This document shows, one piece after another, positions 35,954-42,917 of a DNA stretch of 64,000 nucleotides (position 1 is its first letter; each line of letters opens with the position of its first letter). The DNA is taken from contig NZ_CP108487.1 in the NCBI RefSeq assembly GCF_036226525.1, forward strand, positions 5,890,001 to 5,954,000. The letters run 5' to 3'. Below the pieces are notes generated by a model. It was given only the letters and a program-made list of their open reading frames with translations. It ran no database searches and was not told the DNA's origin. The stretch is from Kribbella sp. NBC_01245. GTDB taxonomy: Bacteria; Actinomycetota; Actinomycetes; Propionibacteriales; Kribbellaceae. Both the position numbers and the translations under genes were made by a program.

Positions 35954-36894
35954 CGCTGGAAATCCTGGACTCGGCCGTCCTCGTGCGAGGTATCTCGCCG
36001 GTGCTGGAGGTCCCGTTCACCGCGGACGGCGCGGTCGACTACGACGGTTTCGACCGGGTCGTCCGGTACGTCCTCGGCACAGGCGTCAGCAGCGTGATGT
36101 TCCCGGGCTTCGCCTCCGAATTCCACAAGCTGAGCGAGGACGAGCGGGCGGCCCTGACCGAGATCCTGCTCGGCCACACCCGGCACCGGCCCGACGTCGC
36201 CGCGATCATCGCCGTCCAGGACCACGCGACTCGCCTCGCAGTCCACCGTGCCGAAGCCGCCGTCGCCGCCGGGGCGGACCTGATCAACCTGCTGCCGCCG
36301 CACTTCCTCTCGCCTTCGCGTCGATCCCTGATCCAGCACATCGAGGCCGTACTCGCCGCGGTCGACCCGGTCCCGGTCGTCCTGCAATACGCGCCGACCG
36401 AGACCGGCACCAGCCTCGACGCCGACGTCCTCGGCACGATCCAGGCCCGCCACCCGAACCTCCGCCTGGTCAAGGTCGAGTCGAGTCCACCCGGCCCACT
36501 CATCGCCGAACTCGCCGCCCGCACGCCGCCACTACCAGCCGTCGAGGGATACGCCGGCGTGCAACTACCAGACGCCGTACGACGTGGTGCCGTTGGTTCC
36601 CAGCCGGGTTGTTCGATGACCGAGTTGTACGTCGAGATCTGGCGCCTGCTCAGCTCGGGCGATCCCGGCGACTGGGAAGCGGGCTACGACCTACACCGCC
36701 GGCTGTTGCCGTACATCTCCTATTGGATGCTCGACACCGAACGCATCATCGCCGCCGAAAAACTGATCTCCACCCGCCGAGGCCTCTTCTCCAGCCCCCA
36801 CTGCCGCGAACCAGCCCACCACCTCGACCCCGAAGAAGTGGCCACCATCAACCGCTTCCTCACCGAGTTCGCCGCCTACCTCCCGCCGCTCTGA
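35950..36894 (+). CDS. Dihydrodipicolinate synthase (DapA)-family aldolase/dehydratase
   Basis: The 314-residue protein has the DapA-family barrel: GFASEFHKLSEDER near the start and a probable Schiff-base Lys in LRLVKVESSPP. YAPTE partly matches the YNxP position. Family members include aldolases and dehydratases of sugar acids and hydroxyproline. Coupling to an amidohydrolase under IclR control points to a catabolic aldolase, not lysine synthesis. ATG 35950 overlaps the previous stop. Confidence 0.82.
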   Translation: MTLEILDSAVLVRGISPVLEVPFTADGAVDYDGFDRVVRYVLGTGVSSVMFPGFASEFHKLSEDERAALTEILLGHTRHRPDVAAIIAVQDHATRLAVHRAEAAVAAGADLINLLPPHFLSPSRRSLIQHIEAVLAAVDPVPVVLQYAPTETGTSLDADVLGTIQARHPNLRLVKVESSPPGPLIAELAARTPPLPAVEGYAGVQLPDAVRRGAVGSQPGCSMTELYVEIWRLLSSGDPGDWEAGYDLHRRLLPYISYWMLDTERIIAAEKLISTRRGLFSSPHCREPAHHLDPEEVATINRFLTEFAAYLPPL

Positions 36895-36922
36895 TGATCT
36901 GGGACACATCGCGAGTTATAGC

Positions 36923-36953
36923 TTGACCTCAATCGAACTTGAGGTCCTACGCT
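36923..36953 (+). promoter_or_regulatory. SoxR-type promoter with 19-bp spacer
   Basis: A -35 of TTGACC (36923-36928) and a -10 of TACGCT (36948-36953) are 19 bp apart. The 18-bp dyad CCTCAANNNNNNTTGAGG (36927-36944) lies in the spacer. Over-long spacers with a dyad inside are the hallmark of MerR-family activation, and this dyad matches the SoxR box. The predicted transcript would start at about 36960, giving a leaderless mRNA for the flavin reductase GTG at 36961. Confidence 0.8.
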
Positions 36954-36960
36954 CGATGAA

Positions 36961-37485
36961 GTGACAGTCTTCCGCCTCGCCGTCGTTTGCCGCAGCCTCG
37001 CGCCCGAGCGATTCGGCGGTACGGCGACCGCGTGGTTCGCGCGGCAGGTCGATTCGCGCGACGACTTCAAGCCTGACGTCATCGATCTCTCGGCCACGCC
37101 GTTGGCGGAGTTGCCCGGGCGGATCGACCAGGCGGACGCCATCGTCATCGTCGCGCCCGAGTACAACCACGCCTACCCCGGCGACCTCAAGACCGCGATC
37201 GATGCCGTCCGCGAACCGTGGGCCGCAAAGCCCGTCGCCTTCTTGACGTACGGCGGCCGGTCGCGAGGCCTGCGTGCTGCCGAACAACTCCGCCTGGTCT
37301 TCGCCGAACTCCACGCCGTCGCCATCCGCGAAGGCCTCAGCTTCCACGACGTACCCGGCAGCTTCGTCAACGGCGACCCCACCGAACCCGGCACCACCGA
37401 AGCCGCCACCCTCCTCCTCAACCGCCTCGCCTGGTGGTCCCACACCCTCCGCGAAGCCCGCACCCAAACCCCCTACGTCCTCTGA
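36961..37485 (+). CDS. NADPH-dependent FMN reductase-type flavoprotein
   Basis: This 174-residue flavodoxin-fold protein has APEYNHAYPGDLKTAID, the classic NADPH:FMN/quinone reductase segment. It probably reduces flavins or quinones, or guards against redox-cycling drugs. The GTG at 36961 lies at the predicted transcription start, so it is probably translated leaderless. It is a likely SoxR regulon member; an FMN reductase is among the SoxR targets described in Streptomyces. The soxR gene itself is not in the window. Confidence 0.85.
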   Translation: MTVFRLAVVCRSLAPERFGGTATAWFARQVDSRDDFKPDVIDLSATPLAELPGRIDQADAIVIVAPEYNHAYPGDLKTAIDAVREPWAAKPVAFLTYGGRSRGLRAAEQLRLVFAELHAVAIREGLSFHDVPGSFVNGDPTEPGTTEAATLLLNRLAWWSHTLREARTQTPYVL

Positions 37486-37494
37486 GCCCCGGCC

Positions 37495-38460
37495 GTCTTT
37501 CCGTTCATCGGACCCTTGTGACGCGGCGTGTCGGCATTCATCGGACCCTTGTGACCTCAGTTGGTCGAGCGGCCGTCCCGTGGTGCGAAGGAGGTCAGGG
37601 CCTGAGCGTCGCTTGAAGTGGCTCGGAGGTAGTACTCGGCCCAGTCACGCCGTTCGGGGTAGCTCGAGTCGGCGACGACACTCGCGATCGCGGCGTCGAT
37701 GTCCACCGCGGTCGATCGAAGCGTGACGGCTCCGTCTCGCAGGAGTGCCCAGGACCCGCCCGGGCGCCCGTAGGGCATGCCGACACTGCCTGGGTTGATC
37801 ACCAGCCGACGATCGACGAGGCGGGTGAAGGGCATATGCGTGTGCCCGCAGACCACAGTCTGGACATCGGCCGGTAGGTCGGCGAATGCCTCAGCCCAGC
37901 GGTCCAGTCGGGTGTCGACCAAGACGACCTCGTCATCGTCGCGAGGGGAGCCGTGGCAGAACAGCACCGGGCCGAAGCCCGTCACATCAAGGGTCACGGG
38001 GTGGGGCAGGCCCGCAAGCAGTGCGACGTGCTCGGGCGACAGTTGCTTGGCGGCCCACATGTCGATCTCGTAGGGCTCGCCGACGGTCGACGGCCTGCCT
38101 TCGGCTAGCTCGACCAGTTCGCGGTCGGCGTTGCCTCGGACGAGCACGACACGGTTGCCCAGCGCGGTTAGGCGATCCAGAACCGCGACCGGCTGTGGGC
38201 CTGCCGCATGATCACCGGTGACCACGATGGCTTCGGCGCCGGCGACATCGGGATCGGCCAGCACCGCGTCGAGCACCGGCAGCACGCCATGGATATCAGA
38301 CAGAACCGCGACACTGCTCACCATTCCGCGACACTCGCAGCCCGATTGCCCCGACGCAAGGTTGGCGCGGTAGGTCAGCGTCGCGCGGGCTGAACTCGTC
38401 AGAAGGGACCGATGATCCGCGACACGCCGCGTCACAACGGCCCGACGAACGGAAGAAGAC
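37495..38460. repeat. Long imperfect inverted repeats enclosing a gene
   Basis: The left arm (37495-37560) and right arm (38390-38460) are imperfect inverted copies of about 65-70 bp, including an identical TTGTGACGCGGCGTGTCG core. The left arm contains a 19-bp direct repeat, TTCATCGGACCCTTGTGAC, at 37504-37522 and 37537-37555. The metallophosphoesterase gene fills the space between, and its stop lies inside the left arm. The pyrimidine-tract/GTTCAT start resembles family E arms. Confidence 0.75.
37557..38324 (-). CDS. Metallophosphoesterase (YfcE/MJ0936-like)
   Basis: The 255-residue protein has calcineurin-like motifs: LSDIHGVLPVLDAVL, VTGDHAAG, RGNADRE (usually GNHD or GNCD), LFCHGSP and CGHTHMPF, then NPGSVGMPYG. 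It probably cleaves phosphodiesters or phosphomonoesters. The ATG at 38324 begins the conserved domain; the frame extends to 38462 but only through the right inverted arm. The gene is fully enclosed by inverted repeats (37495-38460) and may be mobile cargo or specially regulated. Confidence 0.85.
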   Translation of the reverse strand: MVSSVAVLSDIHGVLPVLDAVLADPDVAGAEAIVVTGDHAAGPQPVAVLDRLTALGNRVVLVRGNADRELVELAEGRPSTVGEPYEIDMWAAKQLSPEHVALLAGLPHPVTLDVTGFGPVLFCHGSPRDDDEVVLVDTRLDRWAEAFADLPADVQTVVCGHTHMPFTRLVDRRLVINPGSVGMPYGRPGGSWALLRDGAVTLRSTAVDIDAAIASVVADSSYPERRDWAEYYLRATSSDAQALTSFAPRDGRSTN

Positions 38461-38508
38461 ACGCCGGGGAGGTGGAATGCGGGAGGGGTGGCGTGGGTTG
38501 GGGGGAGG

Positions 38509-39534
38509 GTGACCGCCGACTTGTTGCCTTTGTCTGTGCTTGATCTTTCGCCGGTGCCTTCGGGGACCGCGCCTTCCGCGGCGTTGGGGGAGACGCTCGA
38601 GTTGGCGCGAACGGTCGAGGCGGCCGGGTATCACCGGATTTGGCTGGCGGAGCATCACAACATCCCGAGTGTGGTGAGTTCGACGCCTGAGGTGATGATC
38701 GCGGCCGTCGCCGCCGTCACGAAGGACATTCGCGTCGGTTCGGGCGGGATCATGCTGCCGAACCACTCGCCACTCAAGGTCGCCGAGACCTTCCGCGTAC
38801 TCGCGGGCCTGCACCCGGGCCGGATCGACCTCGGCATCGGCCGCGCCCCCGGCACCGACCAGCGCACCGCTCTCGCACTCCGCCGGAGTCGCGAGGCGTT
38901 GGGCGCCGATGACTTCCCCGAGCAGTACGCCGAGATGCGCGCGTATGCGGAGGGCTTCCCCGCGGGCCACCCCTTCGCGCCGATCACCGCGCAGCCGTCC
39001 GACGTACCGCTGCCGCCCGTCTGGATCCTCGGTTCCAGCGCGTACGGCGGCCAGGCGGCGGCCGCCCTCGGTGCCGGGTTCGCGTATGCGGGCCACTTCG
39101 GCGAGCTCGACCCGGCGGCCGTGATCGGGTCGTACCGCGAGATGTTCCAGCCTTCGCCCGACCAGGCCGAGCCGCATGCCATCGTCTCGTTCGCGGCCAT
39201 CGTCGCCGAGACGGAAGAGCGCGCGCAGCAGCTCGCCCGGGCGAACGAGCTCTCGATCCTGCGCCTGCGTTCCGGTCGGCCCGGCCCGATGCCGACCCCA
39301 GAGGAAGCGGCCGCCTACCCGTGGACCCCGGAGGAGCGCGCGGCCGTGAAGCAGTGGGCCGGCCTGGCCTCTGTCGGTACGCCGGACCAGGTCGCCGCCG
39401 AACTGGCCGACCGAACTCGTCGAGCCGGCGCGGACGAGCTGATGGTCATCACGTCGGTCCACGACCCCGTCGAACGCCGCCACTCCTACGACCTGCTCGC
39501 CAACGCCTGGGGCCTAACGCCACGCGCCAGCTAA
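38509..39534 (+). CDS. LLM-class flavin-dependent oxidoreductase (MsnO8-like)
   Basis: The protein of about 341 residues has the luciferase-like barrel: LPLSVLDLSPVPSG near the start, WLAEHHNIPSV, and GSGGIMLPNHSPLKVAETF. The group uses reduced FMN or F420; the LDLSPVPSG start suits the MsnO8 subgroup. The start is uncertain: GTG 38509 is chosen, but GTG 38488 or TTG 38521 are alternatives in a G-rich leader with several SD-like runs. The stop is 4 bp before palindrome copy 5. Confidence 0.82.
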   Translation: MTADLLPLSVLDLSPVPSGTAPSAALGETLELARTVEAAGYHRIWLAEHHNIPSVVSSTPEVMIAAVAAVTKDIRVGSGGIMLPNHSPLKVAETFRVLAGLHPGRIDLGIGRAPGTDQRTALALRRSREALGADDFPEQYAEMRAYAEGFPAGHPFAPITAQPSDVPLPPVWILGSSAYGGQAAAALGAGFAYAGHFGELDPAAVIGSYREMFQPSPDQAEPHAIVSFAAIVAETEERAQQLARANELSILRLRSGRPGPMPTPEEAAAYPWTPEERAAVKQWAGLASVGTPDQVAAELADRTRRAGADELMVITSVHDPVERRHSYDLLANAWGLTPRAS

Positions 39535-39538
39535 ACCT

Positions 39539-39644
39539 CCTCCTTTTTCATTCATTCGTCGCAAACCGCCCTCTTCCCCTCGCCGACCCGCACAGGTCCG
39601 CTGGGCTGCGAGGGCGGTTTGCGACGAATGAATGAAAAAGGAGG
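39539..39644. repeat. Long perfect palindrome, family E, copy 5
   Basis: Perfect 35-bp arms (39539-39573 and 39610-39644) surround a 36-nt loop holding GCACAGGTCCGC. The arm core is TTCATTCGTCGCAAACCGCC, with CAAACC in place of CATTCC, mirrored in the other arm. It lies between the convergent LLM and Lrp genes. Confidence 0.9.
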
Positions 39645-39649
39645 GAAGG

Positions 39650-40147
39650 CTAGAGCGAGTGCGTCCCCGGGACGTGTTCGAAGATCAGACTGGTCTCCGC
39701 GTGCACCACCGCAGGATCTGCGGTCAGATGATCGAGCACGAAATCCCTGAGCGCGTCGGGCGACTCGGCCGCCACATGCAACAGATAGTCGTTCGCGCCG
39801 CTGAGATGAAAGAGCGCGAGCACACCCGGTAGCTCCGGCGCCTTCGCGCGGAACCGATCGACCTCGGCGCGATTGTGCGCGCCGATCCGCACCGCGACCA
39901 TCGCCTGCAACGGACGGCCGAGCGCGGCCAGATCCACCGCCGCGTGGAACCCCCGGATGATGCCGCGCTGCCGCAGCGACCGGACCCGGGCCAGACAGGT
40001 CGACGGCGCTATCCCGACCGCGTCCGCGAGCGCGTTGTTCGCCATCCGGCCGTCGGCCGCGAGCAAGCGGACCAGTTCGCGATCCACCTCATCGAGCGCA
40101 GGCACGGGCCGCGGTGGCGGTCCGGGCGTCCGACGATCCTTCGGCAT
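39650..40147 (-). CDS. Lrp/AsnC-family transcriptional regulator
   Basis: The 165-residue protein has the N-terminal helix-turn-helix (ALADAVGIAPSTCLARVRSL, about 40-59) and a C-terminal RAM ligand domain (about 85-160, AMVAVRIGAHNRAEV). It is divergent from the PLP lyase at 40274. The 126-bp spacer has a strong dyad, so it most likely controls that gene in response to an amino acid, perhaps methionine or cysteine. Confidence 0.88.
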   Translation of the reverse strand: MPKDRRTPGPPPRPVPALDEVDRELVRLLAADGRMANNALADAVGIAPSTCLARVRSLRQRGIIRGFHAAVDLAALGRPLQAMVAVRIGAHNRAEVDRFRAKAPELPGVLALFHLSGANDYLLHVAAESPDALRDFVLDHLTADPAVVHAETSLIFEHVPGTHSL

Positions 40148-40273
40148 CTGCTCACTCTAGGGCTCTTCCACAGAATCCACAGGCTGTGGATGAACCTGTG
40201 GACGAACTTTATTCGGAACTCTTGCACTGATTCCGCACATAGTTCGATCCTCAGTTTGACCTGAGGAGGCGCG
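40148..40273. promoter_or_regulatory. Divergent control region with nested dyads
   Basis: ATCCACAGGCTGTGGAT (about 40175-40191) is a perfect dyad flanked by further CCACAG/CTGTGG halves, fitting an Lrp-type site. A second dyad, CCTCAGTTTGACCTGAGG (40249-40266), covers the GAGGAGG ribosome site of the lyase, so a stem there could mask the start. The TGTGGAT cores also resemble weak DnaA boxes. Confidence 0.55.
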
Positions 40274-41428
40274 ATGAACCAGCTCGACACCCGTTCTGTG
40301 CATGCCGGCCGCGAGGATCTGGCCGAATTGGGCGTGCACGTACCGCCGATCGACCTGTCCACCACCTATCCGCTGCCCGGCGTCGACGCGGGCGGGGCGG
40401 CGTACGACGAGTTATCCACAGGCGGCCACCCGACCGGCAGCCTCGTCTACCAACGGCTGTGGAATCCGAATGTCGCGCGCCTCGAAGACGCTCTCGCCGA
40501 CCTGGAGTACGCCGAGGCGGCCGTCGCGTTCGGCTCGGGCATGGCCGCGCTCACCGCGTGCCTGCTCGCCACCGCGGCCGCGGGTTATCCACATGTGGTC
40601 GCACTCCGGCCGCTGTACGGCGGCTCGGACCACCTGCTCGCCAGCGGCCTCCTCGGTACGACGGTCACCTGGGTCACCGCCTCGGACCAGATCGCGCGCG
40701 CCATCCAGCCGGACACCGGACTGGTCATTGTCGAGACGCCGGCCAATCCGACCGTCGACCTGGTTGATCTGGACGAGGTAAGCCGGCAGGCCGGGCGTGT
40801 CCCCGTGCTTGTGGATAACACCTTCGCGACGCCGATCCTGCAGCAGCCGATCCGGCATGGCGCGAGCCTCGTGCTGCATTCGGCCACCAAGTTCATCGGC
40901 GGCCACGGCGACGTGATGGGCGGGCTCGTCGCGACCACCGGCGACTGGACCGCGCGACTCCGCCAGATTCGCGCGATCACGGGCGGCCTGCTCCACCCCC
41001 TCGCGGCGTACGAGCTGCACCGGGGATTGCAGACGCTGCCGGTTCGGGTCCGTGCGCAGCAGGAGGGCGCGGGCAAGGTGGCCCAGTGGCTGACGAACCA
41101 CCCGGCGGTGGAGGTAGTGCACTACCCGGGCCTGCCCGAGTGCGATCCGCTCGGGTTGATCGGGCGGCAGCAGGCCGGGCCGGGCGCGGTGCTCGCGATC
41201 ACGCTCATGGGCGGGTACGACGCGGCCGTCCGCGCGGCCGGGCGGTGCCGCCTCATCACGCACGCCGTTTCGCTCGGCGGCGTCGACACATTGATCCAGC
41301 ACCCCGCGGCGCTCACGCATCGCCTCGTACCGGGTGATGCGAAGCCCGCGGCCGGCGTACTGCGCCTGTCGATCGGCCTCGAGGACCCGATCGACCTGAT
41401 CGACGACATCGACCAGGCGCTGCTCTAA
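40274..41428 (+). CDS. Cys/Met metabolism PLP enzyme (methionine gamma-lyase-like)
   Basis: The 384-residue trans-sulfuration family enzyme has the cofactor Lys in HSATKFIGGHGD (K206). It also has the GSGMAALTACLLA phosphate loop and the early HAGREDLAELG segment. The family covers cystathionine gamma-synthase, methionine gamma-lyase and cystathionine lyases. Pairing with an Lrp-type regulator is typical of a catabolic gamma-lyase, but the exact reaction is not certain. Three perfect DnaA-box 9-mers lie inside the gene. Confidence 0.82.
   Translation: MNQLDTRSVHAGREDLAELGVHVPPIDLSTTYPLPGVDAGGAAYDELSTGGHPTGSLVYQRLWNPNVARLEDALADLEYAEAAVAFGSGMAALTACLLATAAAGYPHVVALRPLYGGSDHLLASGLLGTTVTWVTASDQIARAIQPDTGLVIVETPANPTVDLVDLDEVSRQAGRVPVLVDNTFATPILQQPIRHGASLVLHSATKFIGGHGDVMGGLVATTGDWTARLRQIRAITGGLLHPLAAYELHRGLQTLPVRVRAQQEGAGKVAQWLTNHPAVEVVHYPGLPECDPLGLIGRQQAGPGAVLAITLMGGYDAAVRAAGRCRLITHAVSLGGVDTLIQHPAALTHRLVPGDAKPAAGVLRLSIGLEDPIDLIDDIDQALL
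40412..40818. other. Three perfect DnaA-box 9-mers within one gene
   Basis: TTATCCACA occurs at 40412-40420 and 40585-40593 on the plus strand and at 40810-40818 on the minus strand. In DNA of about 70% GC this 9-mer is expected far less than once in the whole window. No dnaA, dnaN or gidA genes are near, so this is not the origin itself. Confidence 0.55.
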
Positions 41429-41431
41429 GTA

Positions 41432-41517
41432 CTAGTGTCCTGCGCCGGAAGTTGTTCGAGTGATTTCGGCGCCTGAACACCGAAATCACTCGAACAACTT
41501 CCGGCGCAGGACACTAG
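41432..41517. repeat. Perfect 38-bp-arm palindrome of a third family
   Basis: Arms 41432-41469 and 41480-41517 are perfectly complementary around a 10-nt loop. The outer motif is CTAGTGTCCTGCGCCGG. The clpP stop codon (41514-41516) lies inside the right arm. It sits between convergent genes, and the long stem with a short loop would act on transcripts from either side. Confidence 0.9.
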
Positions 41518-42089
41518 GCGGGTACTGGGGCAGTGGTCAGGATCTTGTCGACGATGCCGTAGTCCTTGGCCTGCTCAGCGGTGAACCAGCGGTCCCGGTC
41601 GAAGTCTTCCTCGATCCGCTCGAGGGTCTGCCCGGTCCGCTCGCTGAGCAGCTTGGCCATCTCCTTGCGGACCAGGATCATCTGCTCGGCCTGGATCCGG
41701 ATGTCGGCCGCCGTTCCGCCCATGCCGCCGGACGGCTGGTGCATCATGATCCGCGCGTGCGGCAGGGCGAACCGCTTGCCCTCGGCACCGCAGGCCAGCA
41801 GCACCTGACCCATCGAACCGGCGAGCCCCATCGCCACCGTGGCGACGTCGTTGCTGATGAAGCTCATCGTGTCGTAGATCGCGAGCCCGGCGGAGACGGA
41901 GCCGCCGGGGGAGTTGATGTAAAGGAAGATGTCCTTGTGCGGGTCCTCCGCGTTCAGCAGCAGGAGCTGAGCGCAGACGGCGTTGGCGTTTTCGTCCTTG
42001 ACCTCTTCACCCAGTACGACGATCCGCTGCCAGAGCAGACGCTGGTAGATGTGCTGGTCGAGCCCGTTCGGCTGCTTGTTCTCACTCAT
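41514..42089 (-). CDS. clpP: ATP-dependent Clp protease proteolytic subunit (ClpP3-like)
   Basis: This 191-residue serine peptidase has the catalytic Ser in GLAGSMGQ (S92) and His in MMHQPSGG (H117). FLYINSPGGSVSAGLAIYDT forms the handle region. It assembles as a barrel and works with Clp ATPases. It is divergent from a PopR-like regulator with two PopR boxes between, which marks it as the stress-induced clpP3 type. In Streptomyces the usual partner, clpP4, follows in an operon. Here a large palindrome and a convergent gene come next, and no second clpP is visible. Confidence 0.93.
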   Translation of the reverse strand: MSENKQPNGLDQHIYQRLLWQRIVVLGEEVKDENANAVCAQLLLLNAEDPHKDIFLYINSPGGSVSAGLAIYDTMSFISNDVATVAMGLAGSMGQVLLACGAEGKRFALPHARIMMHQPSGGMGGTAADIRIQAEQMILVRKEMAKLLSERTGQTLERIEEDFDRDRWFTAEQAKDYGIVDKILTTAPVPA

Positions 42090-42130
42090 GTTTCCCAGCG
42101 TCGTCGCCCGGGGCCGATGAATGGGCGGAA

Positions 42131-42160
42131 TCTGCCCGTGGCAGATCTGCCTACCGCAGA
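42131..42160. promoter_or_regulatory. Tandem PopR-type operators
   Basis: TCTGCCCGTGGCAGA (42131-42145) is a perfect match to the core TCTGCC-N3-GGCAGA known for PopR sites upstream of clpP3 in Streptomyces. TCTGCCTACCGCAGA (42146-42160) is a one-mismatch copy directly abutting it, and a half site, GGCAGA, follows near 42172. The site lies between divergent clpP and popR-like genes. Confidence 0.8.
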
Positions 42161-42209
42161 TCCTCGCGAGTGGCAGACTGGGAGCAACGTCCGGACCGAG
42201 GAGGGGCCA

Positions 42210-42545
42210 GTGCTGCTACGCCAGGTGATCGGGAACGTGTTCCGCCGGATCCGGCTCGAGCGGGGTATCACCCTGCGCGAACTCGCCGAGCTGGCCCAGG
42301 TGTCCGTGCCGTACCTCTCCGAGATCGAGCGTGGCCGCAAGGAGCCGTCGTCCGAGATCCTCGCCGCGATCTGCCGCGCCCTCGAGCTCGACCTGACCGA
42401 CCTGCTCGACGAGGTCCAGTTCGACCTGGCCGCCTTCCGCGAGCCGCAGCGCCTGGAGACCACCTCGATCCAGGTCGCCTCCACGTCGTACGCCCCCACC
42501 TCGTACCGCTCCTCCACCCCGCAGGCGTACGCCCTCGTCGCCTAA
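42210..42545 (+). CDS. popR: PopR/ClgR-like XRE-family activator
   Basis: The 111-residue protein starts with VIGNVFRRIRLERGITLREL, then LAQVSVPYLSEIERGRKEPS. This is the XRE helix-turn-helix of the ClgR/PopR group that activates clp genes and is itself a Clp substrate. The GTG at 42210 has GAGGAGGGG upstream. The C-terminus ends in YALVA, an Ala-ending hydrophobic tail, consistent with a degradation tag as in PopR (inference). It is divergent from clpP with PopR boxes between. Confidence 0.82.
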   Translation: MLLRQVIGNVFRRIRLERGITLRELAELAQVSVPYLSEIERGRKEPSSEILAAICRALELDLTDLLDEVQFDLAAFREPQRLETTSIQVASTSYAPTSYRSSTPQAYALVA

Positions 42546-42917
42546 CGCTCCAACCCCGCGATGCGCATCGCGCCGCTTCGCGAGAGTCACCAGGTCCGCG
42601 TGAACTGCGTCGTGCCCGACTGAACGCGCCCTTCGAGAGTTGGCGGGGCGCGAGCCGGGCGCGCCGTTGGAAACCATGACGAAATACCGTCGTCGAGCTG
42701 ATTGAGGACGACGATGCCGCCGGCCGGGGCGTACTCCTGCCCCGCGGTCGACCGCCTGAGGTGCTGACCTCCTAGCGGGCGCTGGCCCCTCTTCGCCGCG
42801 CTCCTATCCGCCGCTCCCTGCACGCACAGTGGGCGGCTTGACAGACCACTACTCGGTGACACAGACTACTGGTACTTCGTATCACTACATACCGAGTTGG
42901 GAAAGGAGGGCAGTGCC
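42546..42917. other. Intergenic region, 372 bp, with a possible promoter for the PadR operon
   Basis: A 14-bp perfect palindrome, GCGATGCGCATCGC (42558-42571), follows the regulator stop. Near the right end, TTGACA (42838-42843) is a good -35. ACTCGGT and ACCGAGT halves flank the stretch before AAGGAGGG, a candidate PadR operator. No convincing gene is present in the middle; a minus-strand frame there lacks support. Confidence 0.4.

Noticed and set aside
40412..40818. Chromosomal origin of replication from the DnaA boxes
   Set aside because: No dnaA, dnaN, gyr or rpmH genes and no long AT-rich non-coding region; the boxes lie inside a coding gene.
42587..42862. 91-codon minus-strand frame between popR and padR
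   Set aside because: No recognisable family, no good ribosome site, and it overlaps the likely padR promoter; too weak to list as a gene.
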